Source: RUG13409 sp045616985
Lineage (GTDB): Bacteria > Bacillota > Clostridia > Peptostreptococcales > Anaerovoracaceae
Assembly (NCBI GenBank): GCA_045616985.1
Contig: JAZLHU010000051.1
Coordinates: 1-64,000 of the forward strand
Length of the DNA stretch: 64,000 nucleotides
Reading direction: 5' to 3'
A program made the position numbers and the translations under genes. The notes under the pieces are model-generated. The model searched no databases, had not been told where the DNA came from, and saw only the letters and a program-made list of their open reading frames with translations. Below are positions 63,872 through 64,000 of the stretch, piece by piece. The number at the start of each line of letters is the position of its first letter. Within the stretch, counting starts at the first letter, position 1.

Positions 63872-64000
63872 ATGAAATATTTAAGTGATACTGAGCTGCA
63901 GGCCCGGATCAGGAAGGAAGTAGTTGCAACACTAATGCTTACCGTGATCTGCGCAGCATGGCACATCATTACTGCGTTTGCTTTAAACGGCAGCGGGCTT
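63872..64000 (+). CDS. YhdT/DUF997-like membrane protein (cut by window end)
   Basis: First 43 codons of a gene that continues past the window. GGAGG (63859-63863) lies 8 nt before the ATG. The product begins MKYLSDTELQARIRKEVVAT followed by a membrane helix with LMLTVICAAWHIITAF, which resembles the small YhdT/DUF997 proteins encoded in front of PanF-type sodium symporters. A symporter gene may follow outside the window. Too short for a firm call. Confidence 0.45.
   Translation, partial: MKYLSDTELQARIRKEVVATLMLTVICAAWHIITAFALNGSGL

Overview
The window comes from a moderate-GC Gram-positive anaerobe, most likely a member of the Clostridia (Eubacteriales). The grounds are an S-layer-homology surface protein, a WalRK two-component system, a DivIC/FtsB protein, lipoproteins with lipoboxes, a glycyl radical enzyme, a two-gene SufBC (SMS-type) Fe-S system and strong GGAGG-type ribosome binding sites. 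No rRNA, tRNA, integrase, transposase, relaxase or Cas gene was seen. Nearly all genes are on the + strand.

Layout. 1-9 kb: dispersed repeat, DUF554 membrane protein, large SLH surface protein, PutP-type Na+ symporter, a branched structured-RNA candidate, a UroD/MtaA-like protein, and a reverse-strand helical protein. 9.3-10.1 kb: an AT-rich Ig-like lipoprotein gene bracketed by 23-bp direct repeats. 10.3-20.5 kb: housekeeping genes (walRK, chorismate mutase, a nucleotidyltransferase, three M42 aminopeptidases, divIC/ftsB-like, rsmA, shikimate kinase), interrupted by copies of two dispersed repeat families. 20.5-27.6 kb: a 1191-aa helical protein of unknown function, then polyphosphate:AMP phosphotransferase and polyphosphate kinase. 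27.7-36.8 kb: an AAA ATPase, an acyltransferase-like membrane protein, a LytS-like histidine kinase, a second helical protein, a CvpA-like protein, a SARP-like response regulator and a PP2C phosphatase.

37-54.4 kb is the most interesting part: a nine-gene operon encoding a type IV secretion-like machine. It has a VirB2-like pilin, VirD4, VirB6-like and PrgI-VirB4 proteins, interleaved with four large secreted or surface proteins of unknown family. It ends in a STAS anti-anti-sigma protein and a strong terminator. There is no relaxase or integrase, so this looks like a protein-secretion or surface-assembly system, not a conjugative element. The PP2C phosphatase just upstream and the STAS protein at the end are the two matching halves of a partner-switching regulator.

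54.5-60.4 kb: a TctBAC tripartite carboxylate transporter and a glycyl radical enzyme, whose promoters share a 13-nt motif. This suggests uptake and radical-based breakdown of an unidentified carboxylate. 60.4-64 kb: an array of paired TTACTACA octamers, more repeats, sufCB, a Sel1 protein, a repeat with perfect 20-bp inverted ends, and the start of a YhdT/DUF997-like gene cut by the window edge.

Two non-coding families deserve attention. Element A (about 180-210 bp, six copies, both orientations) tends to have complementary ends whose sequence differs from copy to copy. Element B (about 390 bp, two near-complete and two partial copies) lies directly in front of A in both near-complete cases.
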